This document shows positions 33,096-41,110 of a stretch of 64,000 bases of DNA, one piece after another (the stretch's first letter is position 1; each line of letters begins with the position of its first letter). A program made the position numbers and the translations under genes. The DNA comes from an uncultured Eubacteriales bacterium (GTDB taxonomy: Bacteria > Bacillota > Clostridia > Oscillospirales > Oscillospiraceae), in NCBI GenBank assembly GCA_900316205.1, contig ONBX01000007.1, positions 1 to 64,000 of the forward strand, written 5' to 3'. A model generated the notes under the pieces. It was not told where the DNA came from. It was given only the letters and a program-made list of their open reading frames with translations, and ran no database searches.

Positions 33096-34361
33096 TTACT
33101 TGTCCAGCAGGCAGGCAACGCCCGGCAGTTCCTTACCTTCCAGGAACTCCAGGGAAGCGCCGCCGCCGGTGGAGATGTGGGTGATCTTGTCGGCAAAGCC
33201 CAGCTTTTCCACTGCGGAGGCGGAGTCGCCGCCGCCCACGATGGTGACGGCGCCGCTCTCGGCCAGAGCGCGGGCCATGGCCTTGGTGCCCTCGGCAAAG
33301 GCGTCAAACTCGAACACGCCCATGGGTCCGTTCCAGACAATGGTACCGGCGCCCTTCACGGCCTCGGCAAAAATCTCGCGGGTCTTGGGACCGATGTCCA
33401 TGCCCATCAGATCGTCGGCGATGTCGCCTTCCACAAGGATGGGCTCGGCGTCAGCGGAGAACTCCTTGGCGCAGATGTTGTCGATGGGCAGCAGGAACTT
33501 CACGCCCTTCGCCTCGGCCTTTGCGATCATGTCCTTGGCGTAGTCGATGCGGTCAGCCTCCAGCAGGGACTGGCCGATCTTGAAGCCCTGGGCCACCTTG
33601 AAGGTGTATGCCATGCCGCCGCCGATGATGATGGTGTCGGCCTTTTCCAGCAGGTTATTGATGACGTTGATCTTGTCGGAGACCTTGGCGCCGCCGAGAA
33701 CAGCGACGAAGGGACGGGCGGGGTTCTCCAGAGCCTTGCCCATAATGCTCAGTTCCTTGTCCACCAGCAGACCGGAGTAGGCGGGCAGATAGGCAGCCAC
33801 ACCGGCGGTGGAGGCGTGAGCGCGGTGCACGGTACCGAAGGCGTCGGAAACGAAGATCTCGGCCATGTCGGCCAGAGCCTTGGCGAAGGCGGGGTCGTTC
33901 TTGGTCTCGCCCTTGTCAAAGCGCAGGTTCTCCAGCAGCAGGATCTGGCCGGGCTGCAGTGCGGCGGCCTTGGCCTTGGCGTCCTCACCGATGGTGTCGG
34001 CGGCAAAGATCACGTCCTGGCCCAGCAGCTCGCTGAGGCGCTTGGCAACGGGGGCCAGGGTCAGCTTGCGCAGAGACTTCTCCCAATCTTCCTTGGTGAT
34101 GTCAGCCTCGTTCTTGCCCTTCTCCACCTGCTTCTTCACGTAACTGTCAAAGGTAGCAACGGGCTTGCCCAGATGAGAGCAGGCGATCACAGCAGCGCCA
34201 TGCTCCAGTAGGTACTTGATGGTGGGGATGGCCGCAACGATACGCTTATCACTGGTGATCTCGCCGGTCTTCTTGTCCTGGGGAACGTTGAAGTCGCAGC
34301 GGAGCAGCACCTTCTTACCCTTTACGTCCACATCGTAAATGGTCTTCTTGCTGTAGTTCAT
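33096..34361 (-). CDS. pgk: Phosphoglycerate kinase
   Basis: Transfers phosphate from 1,3-bisphosphoglycerate to ADP. 421 residues, slightly longer than usual because of an insert around [26 protein letters not shown]. Family motifs: [47 protein letters not shown] and the nucleotide loop [16 protein letters not shown] has AGGAGGATAACCC. No gap gene beside it. It lies 31 bp after trmL. Confidence 0.97.
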   Translation of the reverse strand: MNYSKKTIYDVDVKGKKVLLRCDFNVPQDKKTGEITSDKRIVAAIPTIKYLLEHGAAVIACSHLGKPVATFDSYVKKQVEKGKNEADITKEDWEKSLRKLTLAPVAKRLSELLGQDVIFAADTIGEDAKAKAAALQPGQILLLENLRFDKGETKNDPAFAKALADMAEIFVSDAFGTVHRAHASTAGVAAYLPAYSGLLVDKELSIMGKALENPARPFVAVLGGAKVSDKINVINNLLEKADTIIIGGGMAYTFKVAQGFKIGQSLLEADRIDYAKDMIAKAEAKGVKFLLPIDNICAKEFSADAEPILVEGDIADDLMGMDIGPKTREIFAEAVKGAGTIVWNGPMGVFEFDAFAEGTKAMARALAESGAVTIVGGGDSASAVEKLGFADKITHISTGGGASLEFLEGKELPGVACLLDK

Positions 34362-34392
34362 GGGTTATCCTCCTATAAAAAGTTTTTTTATT

Positions 34393-34905
34393 TTATTCAG
34401 CCGACATTTCGCCGGCTTCCATAAGGCCCGGGAAGCCCTGCTGCCGCAGCGCCTCATAGGCCAGAATGGCAACGGAATTGGAGAGATTGAGGCTTCTGGC
34501 CTCCGAGATCATGGGAATGCGGATGCATTTGTCCCGGTAGCGCTCCCGCAGCCACAGCGGAAGTCCGGCAGTCTCCTTCCCGAACATCAGTGTGACATTC
34601 CCGGAAAGATCCGCTTCATGATAAGCCCGGGGCGCCTTGGTAGTGGCAAGCCACAGGTTTTCATCCCCGTGTCTCGTAAAATACTCGTCCAGGTTTTCGT
34701 ATACGGAAATATCCACCAGATGCCAGTAATCCAGGCCGCAGCGCTTGACCCACTTATCGGAGATGTCAAAGCCAAGGGGCTTGATGAGATGCAGCCTTGC
34801 ACCCGTGCAGGCACAGGTTCTGGCGATCGCCCCGGTATTGTGCGGGATCTCCGGCTCCACCAACACGATATCCAGTATATCCTCCACCCCCGGATCTGCA
34901 TTCAT
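34393..34905 (-). CDS. trmL: tRNA (cytidine(34)-2'-O)-methyltransferase TrmL
   Basis: SPOUT-class methyltransferase modifying the wobble base of tRNA-Leu. About 170 residues with IVLVEPEIPHNTGAIARTC at the N-terminus, LMFGKETAGLPLWL in the middle and the SAM-binding knot IRIPMISEARSLNLSNSVAILAYEALRQ at the C-terminus. The N-terminus is about 10 residues longer than typical. ATG at 34905 is chosen over the TTG at 34914, neither with a strong site. Upstream of pgk. Confidence 0.93.
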   Translation of the reverse strand: MNADPGVEDILDIVLVEPEIPHNTGAIARTCACTGARLHLIKPLGFDISDKWVKRCGLDYWHLVDISVYENLDEYFTRHGDENLWLATTKAPRAYHEADLSGNVTLMFGKETAGLPLWLRERYRDKCIRIPMISEARSLNLSNSVAILAYEALRQQGFPGLMEAGEMSAE

Positions 34906-34977
34906 GTCTCTCAATCGGCATCATTTTAGCACACATTTCCAAAAAATCATGTACTTTTTTGCTTTTTTCTCGGATTC

Positions 34978-35006
34978 TTGCAATATCCACAAATTTAGGG
35001 TATAAT
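34978..35006 (+). promoter_or_regulatory. Sigma-A promoter for the radical SAM gene
   Basis: TTGCAA (34978-34983), 17-bp spacer and perfect TATAAT (35001-35006), 70 bp before the ATG. Confidence 0.82.
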
Positions 35007-35075
35007 CCTTCCCGGATTTTTCACTTTTATGGTGATTTTGACAAAAAGCCGAAAACATACCGAGGAACGATCAGA

Positions 35076-36011
35076 ATGGATGTTTTTTGTAACGATTGTC
35101 CCCGCCAATGCGGTGCAAAACGCGGTATCAACGAGCCCGGCGGCGTTTGCCGTTCCCCCGCTCTTCCGCGCATATCCCGGGCCGCTCCCCACTATGGCGA
35201 GGAACCCTGCATCAGCGGAACACGGGGCTCCGGAACCATCTTTTTTACCGGATGCAGCCTGCGCTGCGTCTTCTGCCAAAACCGGGAAATCAGCCGCGGC
35301 GGCGGCACGGGAGAGATCCTGACTGTCCCCGCGCTGAAGGACCTGATGCTTCGTCTGCGGGATCAGGGCGTGCACAATCTGAACCTGGTCACCGGCGCCC
35401 ACTTCGTCCGCCCCATTGCCGAAGCGCTGTCAGGGCTGGACCTGGGGATCCCCGTGGTCTGGAACAGCTCCGGGTACGAGAGTGTGGAGAGCCTGCGCCT
35501 GCTGGACGGGCTGGTCCAGGTCTATCTGCCGGATTTCAAATACTGGAAACCGGCCCTGGCCAAGCGCTATTCTCTGGCAGAGGACTACCCCACTGTCGCC
35601 GCAGCCGCGATCAAAGAGATGGTCCGTCAGACCGGGCCCTATGTTTTGGACGAAGACGGCATGCTCCGCCGGGGGGTTCTGATCCGACATCTGATTCTGC
35701 CGGGTCAGGATCTGAATGCCATGGACGTGATTGACTTTGCCGCGGAGGAGTTTTCCGCGGGCACGGTGCTTTTCTCCCTCATGAGCCAGTATACCCCCAT
35801 TCCGGGGCTGGAGCGCTTTCCCGAGCTGCAGCAGCGCGTGGATGATGAGACCAACCAGCGCCTCATCTCCTATCTTCGCAGGCGCGGTCTGGAGGGCTTC
35901 TGGCAGGAAACAGACGCCGCCACAGATGAAATGATCCCCGCCTTCGACGGGACAGGGGTGAACAATGTGGAATTCTCCACGTCTGAATATCCGGTATCAC
36001 TTGACAAATAA
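35076..36011 (+). CDS. Radical SAM protein, PflA-like group
   Basis: 311 residues resembling the putative pyruvate formate-lyase activating enzyme group (COG1313). Radical SAM cluster ligands are Cys60, Cys64 and Cys67 in TGCSLRCVFCQN. An extra N-terminal cysteine set (Cys5, Cys8, Cys12, Cys25) typical of this group may bind another metal or cluster. SAM-binding and barrel segments include LNLVTGAHFVRP and VVWNSSGYES. ATG at 35076 has GAGGAAC upstream; longer upstream in-frame reading crosses the promoter and is not real. Substrate unknown; no glycyl-radical enzyme lies next to it. Confidence 0.88.
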   Translation: MDVFCNDCPRQCGAKRGINEPGGVCRSPALPRISRAAPHYGEEPCISGTRGSGTIFFTGCSLRCVFCQNREISRGGGTGEILTVPALKDLMLRLRDQGVHNLNLVTGAHFVRPIAEALSGLDLGIPVVWNSSGYESVESLRLLDGLVQVYLPDFKYWKPALAKRYSLAEDYPTVAAAAIKEMVRQTGPYVLDEDGMLRRGVLIRHLILPGQDLNAMDVIDFAAEEFSAGTVLFSLMSQYTPIPGLERFPELQQRVDDETNQRLISYLRRRGLEGFWQETDAATDEMIPAFDGTGVNNVEFSTSEYPVSLDK

Positions 36012-36029
36012 GTCCTCACATTCCATAAT
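36001..36029 (+). promoter_or_regulatory. Sigma-A promoter for the alpha-hydroxy-acid oxidase gene
   Basis: TTGACA (36001-36006), 17-bp spacer and CATAAT (36024-36029). The -35 overlaps the end of the radical SAM gene. Confidence 0.65.
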
Positions 36030-36080
36030 CAAAACAAGCAAAGAAACAAATCGACAAGCATCTTAAAGGAGGTTTTTCCC

Positions 36081-37100
36081 ATGACCTATCCGGAAGTTCT
36101 GGCAGCTGCCAGAGACTGCATCGGCCCCTACTGCAAAGCATGCCCCGTATGCAACGGCCGCGCCTGCGGCAACGCCATGCCCGGCCCCGGCTGCAAATAT
36201 CCCGGAGCCACCGCCTCCCGCAACTTTGACAAGTGGCAGGAGATCTTCGTGAACATGGACACGCTCTGCAAGAACGTGGAACCCGATATCTCCTTCGAGA
36301 TGTTCGGGCACCGCTTCTCCGCCCCCATTTTCGCCGCTCCTCTCGGCTCTCTCCCCATGCACTACGGTCCCAAGCATACGGACTTCACCTATAACTCCAT
36401 TCTGGTCCCCGCTGCCGCCAACTACGGCATCGCTGCTCTCACCGGTGACGGTGTGGACCCCGAGATCATGAAGAGCTCCGTGCAGGACATGGTAAAGGTG
36501 GGCGGCATGGGCATCCCCACCATCAAGCCCTGGAACAAGGAATTCGTCTTTGAAAAGCTGGATATCGTGGAGCAGGCGGACATTTTCGCCGTGGCTATGG
36601 ACGTGGACGGCGCAGGCCTCCCCTTCCTCAAGGCCATGAATCCCAACGCGGGCAGCAAGTCTGTGGATGAGATGCGGGAGATCATCGACTATGCCGGCCG
36701 TCCCTTTATCATCAAGGGCATCATGACCGTTGCCGGCGCCCGCAAAGCAGTGGAAGCCGGCGCCCACGCCATTGTGGTCTCCAACCACGGCGGCCGGGTC
36801 CAGGGCGGCGTTCCCTCCACAGCGGAAGTCCTCCCCGCCATCGCCGACGCCGTGAAGGACCGCATCACCATTCTGGTGGACGGCGGCATCCGCTCCGGAG
36901 TGGATGTGTTCCGTGCGCTGGCCCTGGGTGCGGACGGCGTGCTCATCGGCCGCCCCATTCTCACCGCCATCTACGGTGCGGGCGAAGAAGGCTTCAAGGT
37001 CTACATGGACAAGATCGTAGGTGAACTCAAATCCACCATGACCATGTGCGGTGCCGCCACTCTGAAAGACATCGACCGCAGCAAGATCTGGCAGGGCTGA
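36081..37100 (+). CDS. FMN-dependent alpha-hydroxy-acid oxidase/dehydrogenase family protein
   Basis: 339-residue TIM-barrel flavoprotein of the lactate/glycolate oxidase family. Lys212 (IIKGI), catalytic His236 and Arg239 (VVSNHGGR) and the FMN-binding VDGGIRSGVDVFRALALGADGVLIGRP are present. Unusual: an N-terminal extension with six cysteines (13, 18, 21, 24, 29, 38; pattern CKACPVCNGRAC) that could hold an Fe-S cluster or zinc. In a strict anaerobe it is more likely a dehydrogenase than an O2-using oxidase. RBS AAAGGAGGTTTTTCCC. Monocistronic. Confidence 0.88.
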   Translation: MTYPEVLAAARDCIGPYCKACPVCNGRACGNAMPGPGCKYPGATASRNFDKWQEIFVNMDTLCKNVEPDISFEMFGHRFSAPIFAAPLGSLPMHYGPKHTDFTYNSILVPAAANYGIAALTGDGVDPEIMKSSVQDMVKVGGMGIPTIKPWNKEFVFEKLDIVEQADIFAVAMDVDGAGLPFLKAMNPNAGSKSVDEMREIIDYAGRPFIIKGIMTVAGARKAVEAGAHAIVVSNHGGRVQGGVPSTAEVLPAIADAVKDRITILVDGGIRSGVDVFRALALGADGVLIGRPILTAIYGAGEEGFKVYMDKIVGELKSTMTMCGAATLKDIDRSKIWQG

Positions 37101-37112
37101 TCCTCCCGAACA

Positions 37113-37155
37113 GCAAAAAGCACTCTCTCCAAAAACGGAGAGAGTGCCTTTCATT
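37113..37155. terminator. Bidirectional terminator
   Basis: Perfect 11-bp arms GCACTCTCTCC (37120-37130) and GGAGAGAGTGC (37137-37147), with CAAAAAG on one side (T run on minus) and CTTTCATTT on the other. Between convergent genes ending at 37100 and 37169. Confidence 0.82.
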
Positions 37156-37168
37156 TCATATCTCAGAT

Positions 37169-37765
37169 TCAAGCTTCCCGCTTCAGGCTGCGGACCACGC
37201 CTGCAATAGCCATGACGGCGCCGTCGATACCGGTGATGGCGCTGTTGATACAGAGGTCATAGTTGTCGATATCGCCCCAGGCCTGATCGGTATAGTATTT
37301 ATAATAGCTGGAGCGGTCCTTGTCCACCTGCTTGATCAGGCGCCTGGCCTGGTCTTCCGTAAGGCCCTGGCGCTCCATCATGGTGCGCACGCGAAACTCA
37401 ACCGGCGCCATGATAAAGACACGCAGCAGATCCTTCCGACTGCGCAGCACATAGTCTGCGCAGCGGCCCACAAAGATGCTGTCCCCCTCCTCTGCCAGAT
37501 TGCGGATGGCGTCAAACTGGGCGGCGGCGATCTGGGTACTGAGGCGGAAGCCCTCTCCCATGCCCATGTAATGGGGTGCGCTGGAAATATAGGGAGAGAT
37601 CCGTTTTTCGTCATAGGAAGCGAGGATGGCCTTGTTGAAACTGGAATCCTCCGCAGCCCGATCCACGATCTCCTTATCCAGGCAGCGGAAGCCAAGCTCC
37701 TTGCCCAGGGCGCTTGCGATCAGGTGCCCGTTGCTTCCATGCTCTCGTCCGATGGTGATGATCAT
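37169..37765 (-). CDS. Cytidylate kinase-like family protein
   Basis: 198-residue P-loop kinase-like protein of the AAA_26/cytidylate-kinase-like group. It begins MIITIGREHGSNGHLIASALGKELGF, where the usual GxxGSGK P-loop is changed to REHGSNG as in this family. Other segments: CLDKEIVDRAAE, IFVGRCADYVLR, RVFIMAPVEFRVRTMMER, and a C-terminal NYDLCINSA. True CMP kinase activity is doubtful; physiological substrate unknown. Confidence 0.85.
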   Translation of the reverse strand: MIITIGREHGSNGHLIASALGKELGFRCLDKEIVDRAAEDSSFNKAILASYDEKRISPYISSAPHYMGMGEGFRLSTQIAAAQFDAIRNLAEEGDSIFVGRCADYVLRSRKDLLRVFIMAPVEFRVRTMMERQGLTEDQARRLIKQVDKDRSSYYKYYTDQAWGDIDNYDLCINSAITGIDGAVMAIAGVVRSLKREA

Positions 37766-37792
37766 TCCGATCCCTCCTTTTTGGTTTCTTGT

Positions 37793-37820
37793 ATTGTACC
37801 ATTTTCCGGCGAAAATGCAA
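37793..37820 (-). promoter_or_regulatory. Sigma-A promoter for the cytidylate kinase-like gene
   Basis: Minus-strand TTGCAT (37815-37820), 16-bp spacer and TACAAT (37793-37798). Confidence 0.6.
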
Positions 37821-37866
37821 GCACCCCGAATAAAAATCCGGGGCGCAGGATCTTCAGGTTTTCGAT

Positions 37867-38604
37867 TCAGCTTCTCCGCTTTTTTCTCTCGTCTCCCTTG
37901 TGCATGAGGGGAGATATGCGTTTATAGAGCAGGAAGGTCAGCGCGGAAACAAGGATCCCTTTCAGGAGGTTGAAGGGCACCACAGCATAGAGGACCAGGG
38001 TGTAGACGCTGGTGATATGTCCGTTCACTGCCGTACCCATGCCGACGATATTTTCCAGCTCCATGTGGAAAAGCTGGGCAAACTTGGGGATGAGATAGAG
38101 GGCGTTGAAGGCGCTGCCGAAAACGGTCATGACAAGGGTGCCCACGATCATCCCGACCAGGGCGCTCTTGCGGCTGGGCTTTGCGTGATAGATGATGCTG
38201 GCGGGGAGCACAAAGGTGCAGCCCACGGCAAAGTTTGCAAAATCGCCTACAAAGGCGGTGCTGGTACCCTTGAAGATCAACTTCAGGAAAACCTTGATGA
38301 ATTCCGAAACCACACCCGCCACCGGTCCCAGGTAGAAGGTACAGATCATGACGGGCAACTCGCTGAGATCCAGCTTATAGAAGCCGGGGGCGAAGAACAG
38401 CGGGATCTCCAGCAGCATGAGCACCGCCGCCATGGTGGAGAAAATGGCCGTATAGGCAATGTAGTGGGTGTCGGAAAACTTTTTGCGGTTTTTCACCAGC
38501 ATGCGCTCAAAGAGCCAGGCCAGCAGAAAGAGCCCGGCGAACACAACAGCGCACACCAGAAGAAAGCCCACGTTTTCCTTTGCGGATTGCAGCAGTTTTT
38601 CCAT
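37867..38604 (-). CDS. ribU: Riboflavin ECF transporter S component, RibU-like
   Basis: Substrate-binding membrane subunit of an energy-coupling-factor transporter, 245 residues with about six helices. Signature segments: FSDTHYIAYTAIFSTMAAVLMLLEIPL, FYKLDLSELPVMICTFYLGPVAGVVSEFIKVFLKLI and the C-terminal NLLKGILVSALTFLLYKRI. The FMN riboswitch immediately upstream supports riboflavin as substrate. ATG at 38604 has TGAGGAGGAAAAAAAC; upstream in-frame sequence is the riboswitch. The ECF ATPases and EcfT are not in this window. Confidence 0.93.
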   Translation of the reverse strand: MEKLLQSAKENVGFLLVCAVVFAGLFLLAWLFERMLVKNRKKFSDTHYIAYTAIFSTMAAVLMLLEIPLFFAPGFYKLDLSELPVMICTFYLGPVAGVVSEFIKVFLKLIFKGTSTAFVGDFANFAVGCTFVLPASIIYHAKPSRKSALVGMIVGTLVMTVFGSAFNALYLIPKFAQLFHMELENIVGMGTAVNGHITSVYTLVLYAVVPFNLLKGILVSALTFLLYKRISPLMHKGDERKKRRS

Positions 38605-38624
38605 GTTTTTTTCCTCCTCACAAA

Positions 38625-38655
38625 AGAAAAAACCTGAAGTCTCCAAGACTTCAGG
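38625..38655 (-). terminator. Riboswitch-controlled terminator before ribU
   Basis: Perfect 9-bp arms CCTGAAGTC/GACTTCAGG (38633-38641, 38647-38655) followed on the minus strand by TTTTTTCT. It lies between the FMN aptamer and the ribU RBS, so it is the expression platform: FMN bound should favour termination. Confidence 0.9.
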
Positions 38656-38691
38656 CGCAGCAAAAGAGAGGACAGGAATATCAGATTTTCC

Positions 38692-38799
38692 CGTCTTCTT
38701 CCATCCAGACTTTACTGTCGGTTCCGGAGTCACACCGGATCGGCCCGAAGGCTCGCGGACTATACCGCCGGTCGGGAATTTCACCCTGCCCTGAAGACG
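38692..38799 (-). ncRNA. FMN riboswitch: FMN riboswitch (RFN element)
   Basis: Closed by CGTCTTC/GAAGACG (38793-38799 with 38692-38698). In order on the minus strand it holds the RFN blocks GGGTGAAATTCCCGACCGGC, GGTATAGTCCGCGAGCC, GATCCGGTGTGACTCCGGAA and CCGACAGTAAAGTCTGGATG. It senses FMN and controls riboflavin uptake by ribU just downstream. Confidence 0.97.
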
Positions 38800-38804
38800 A
38801 GGAG

Positions 38805-38833
38805 AGTATAGCACATCATGTTTCCTTTGACAA
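38805..38833 (-). promoter_or_regulatory. Sigma-A promoter for the FMN riboswitch-ribU transcript
   Basis: Minus-strand TTGTCA (38828-38833), 17-bp spacer and TATACT (38805-38810). Its -35 overlaps that of the divergent promoter. Confidence 0.82.
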
Positions 38834-38855
38834 GTCCTTCTTTCTACGCTACAAT
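38827..38855 (+). promoter_or_regulatory. Sigma-A promoter for the DUF1273 gene
   Basis: TTGACA (38827-38832), 17-bp spacer and TACAAT (38850-38855). Shares TTGACAA with the opposite promoter. Confidence 0.82.
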
Positions 38856-38897
38856 ACAGGCGACCAGGAAAGCAAGCGGAGGGAAGGAGGAACAACC

Positions 38898-39401
38898 GTG
38901 CACGAGCTGGAGATCACCTGCTGCTTTACCGGGCACCGGCCCTCCAAGCTCCCCTGGGGCTACCGGGAGGAGGATCTGCGCTGCCTGGATCTGAAAATGG
39001 ATATCGTACAGGCTCTTGTAGATCTCTATCAGCGGGGCTACCGGCATTTTCTCTGCGGCATGGCCGAGGGCTGCGATCTGTATTTTGCGGAAAGTCTGCT
39101 CCTCCTGCGTCAGGTTCACGAGGATGTGAGTCTCGGTGCCGCCATCCCCTTCCGCGGCCAGGCGGAGCGCTGGAGCGCGGAGCAGCGGACCCGTTATCAC
39201 CGGATCCTGGACGCCTGCGACAGCGTGTTTCTGCAGCAGGAACACTATGCTCCCGGCTGCATGATGGCGCGAAACCGATACATGGTGAACCATTCCTCCC
39301 TGCTTCTCGCCTGTTACAACGGCGAGGCCGGCGGCACCCGCAACACTATCCTCTATGCGAAGGAAAAAGGCTTGGAGATCCTCACGATCCCTATAGAATA
39401 A
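38898..39401 (+). CDS. DUF1273 / YpsA-like SLOG family protein
   Basis: 167 residues starting at GTG 38898 with GGAAGGAGGAACAACC upstream. Early family motif CCFTGHRPSKLPWGYREED, then GYRHFLCGMAEGCDLYFAE (nucleotide-binding SLOG-like Rossmann fold), and MMARNRYMVNHSSLLLACYNGEAGGTRNTILYAKEKGLEI. YpsA of B. subtilis affects cell division, but the ligand is unknown. Divergent from ribU. Earlier in-frame starts read through the riboswitch and are rejected. Confidence 0.88.
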   Translation: MHELEITCCFTGHRPSKLPWGYREEDLRCLDLKMDIVQALVDLYQRGYRHFLCGMAEGCDLYFAESLLLLRQVHEDVSLGAAIPFRGQAERWSAEQRTRYHRILDACDSVFLQQEHYAPGCMMARNRYMVNHSSLLLACYNGEAGGTRNTILYAKEKGLEILTIPIE

Positions 39402-39430
39402 AACAGCTGTCGGACTGACAGCTGTTTTTT
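39401..39430. terminator. Bidirectional terminator
   Basis: Arms ACAGCTGTC/GACAGCTGT (39403-39411, 39417-39425) with TTTTTT after it on the plus strand and T-rich on minus. It overlaps the end of the HAD gene by 2 bp. Confidence 0.82.
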
Positions 39431-40070
39431 ATGTCAGCAGCATACCGCGAAGGGCATCGAGATCCGCGGCGACTGCATCTGCGCCGGCCTGCTCCAATTC
39501 TCCTTCCGCAGCGTAGCCGTAGCCCACGCCGATGCAGGGGATCCCACAGCGTTTTGCCCCGGCCACATCGTACTTGGTGTCCCCAATGAGGACGGACTCC
39601 CCTTCCGGCGCATGCAGCCTCTCCATGGCGCGGCGGAGCACCTGCCACTTGGCATTGCCCTCCCCTTCCTCGGCGGCGCCGCAGATGCAATCGAACAGAT
39701 CGTGCAGATCCCCCCGGCGGAGGAGTTCCTCCGCCAGCACCTGGGGCTTGGAGGTGGTCACGGCCAGCCGGTATCCGGCAGCATGCAGATCCCGGAGCAA
39801 GTCCTTCATGCCGGGAAACGGCCGGCTTTCGTACAGGCCGATGGGCACATAGCGCTCCCGAAAATCACGGACGGCCTGCTCCGCATCTTCTCTCGTAAAG
39901 CCGAACTTCTCCATAAACATATCATCCAATGGAGGACCCGCGAAGCAGCGCAGGGAATCGAGCGGCGCGTCCATACCCCGTTTGCGCAGCGCATACTGTA
40001 CGCAGCGGGTGATGCCCTCCACAGTGTCGTAAAGGGTGCCGTCAAAATCGAAAAACAAATAACGATACAT
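39429..40070 (-). CDS. HAD family phosphatase (phosphoglycolate phosphatase-like)
   Basis: 213 residues with HAD motif I FFDFDGTLYDT (Asp8, Asp10), cap domain, motif II VTTSKPQ, and motif IV ESVLIGDTKYDVAGAKRCGIPCIGVGYGYA. Resembles Gph/PpaX: hydrolysis of phosphoglycolate or pyrophosphate is possible, not proven. Monocistronic, convergent with the DUF1273 gene. Confidence 0.9.
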   Translation of the reverse strand: MYRYLFFDFDGTLYDTVEGITRCVQYALRKRGMDAPLDSLRCFAGPPLDDMFMEKFGFTREDAEQAVRDFRERYVPIGLYESRPFPGMKDLLRDLHAAGYRLAVTTSKPQVLAEELLRRGDLHDLFDCICGAAEEGEGNAKWQVLRRAMERLHAPEGESVLIGDTKYDVAGAKRCGIPCIGVGYGYAAEGELEQAGADAVAADLDALRGMLLT

Positions 40071-40142
40071 GCTTCTCTCCTTCCCATGTCTGGTATAAAA
40101 GCCGCCGCCCTTTCATACACTGCTCAGAAAGGGGTGCATACC

Positions 40143-41048
40143 ATGGAATTCTATTTTCTCGGTGCGAATACAAAAGCCGGATTTGCTTCTCTATATGGTG
40201 CGTTCCCGCCGGAGGGCGCATATCTGCACGTACTCAAGGGCGGGCCGGGCACCGGCAAGTCCAGCATGCTGAGAGCCATAGCTAAAACGGCAAAGGAACG
40301 GGGCCTCGCTGTGGAGCAGGTTCTCTGTTCCGGGGATCCGGATTCTCTGGACGGCGTCTACATTCCCGCGCTTCGGCAGGCCTGGGCGGATGGGACCGCT
40401 CCCCACGTGCTGGAGCCGAAGCTATTGGGCGTCACCGGAGACTATATCGATCTCTCCGGGTATTTGCTTCTCCCCTTCTCCGAAGCGGAGAAGCAGGAGC
40501 TTTTGATCCTGCAGGGACAAAACAGAGAATGCTATCGACGTGCTTATAAAGCGCTGGCAGACTGCGCGGCAAAAGGTGGGGGCAAGGCAGCCGCACAGGA
40601 CGATGCAGAGATCCGGACGATTCTGGATCGACTGCCGGAGAGATGTGAGCGGAAACCGGCACGCCGCTGTTATCTCAGCGCGGTCAGCTGCAAGGGGGCG
40701 CTGAGCCTGGACGATCAGCTTGCAGACTGCGTCACGCTCCCGACCTCGCCCGAGGTCATTTCCCAGGCTGCAGGTCTGGTCCAAGAGAGGGGTTATGAAG
40801 CATTTCTCTGCCCTTCGCCCCTGGACCCGGAGATCCCGGAAGCGCTGATTCTGCCGGAAGAGAAGCTGTATCTGAAAGCCATATTCCAGCCATCAGCGGA
40901 TGCGTCAAACGCACTGCGGGAGGCAGTCTCCCATTTAAAGCAAGCGAAGCAGATCCACGACCGGATGGAGCTTGTTTACCGTCCCCACATGGACTTTCGT
41001 GCGCTCAGTGAATATACGGGATCGCTGATCCGAAAGCTATTCTCCTGA
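40143..41048 (+). CDS. P-loop ATPase, PRK06851-like
   Basis: 301 residues of unknown function. It begins MEFYFLGANTKAGFASLYG and has a P-loop GGPGTGKSS (33-41), resembling the clostridial PRK06851 ATPase group. Members I recall are longer (about 370 residues with a second nucleotide-binding half), so this may be a shortened version; the C-terminus ends cleanly with no frameshift visible. ATG at 40143; AGAAAGGGG lies upstream. Faces away from the HAD gene. Confidence 0.7.
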   Translation: MEFYFLGANTKAGFASLYGAFPPEGAYLHVLKGGPGTGKSSMLRAIAKTAKERGLAVEQVLCSGDPDSLDGVYIPALRQAWADGTAPHVLEPKLLGVTGDYIDLSGYLLLPFSEAEKQELLILQGQNRECYRRAYKALADCAAKGGGKAAAQDDAEIRTILDRLPERCERKPARRCYLSAVSCKGALSLDDQLADCVTLPTSPEVISQAAGLVQERGYEAFLCPSPLDPEIPEALILPEEKLYLKAIFQPSADASNALREAVSHLKQAKQIHDRMELVYRPHMDFRALSEYTGSLIRKLFS

Positions 41049-41052
41049 TTTC

Positions 41053-41088
41053 GAAAAGGACAGCGGGCAAAAGCCTCGCTGTCCTTTG
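41053..41088. terminator. Bidirectional terminator
   Basis: Perfect 11-bp arms AAAGGACAGCG/CGCTGTCCTTT (41055-41065, 41077-41087) between the convergent ATPase and DnaJ-domain genes. Confidence 0.8.
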
Positions 41089-41110
41089 GTATTTGCATCT
41101 TGATAAGCGA

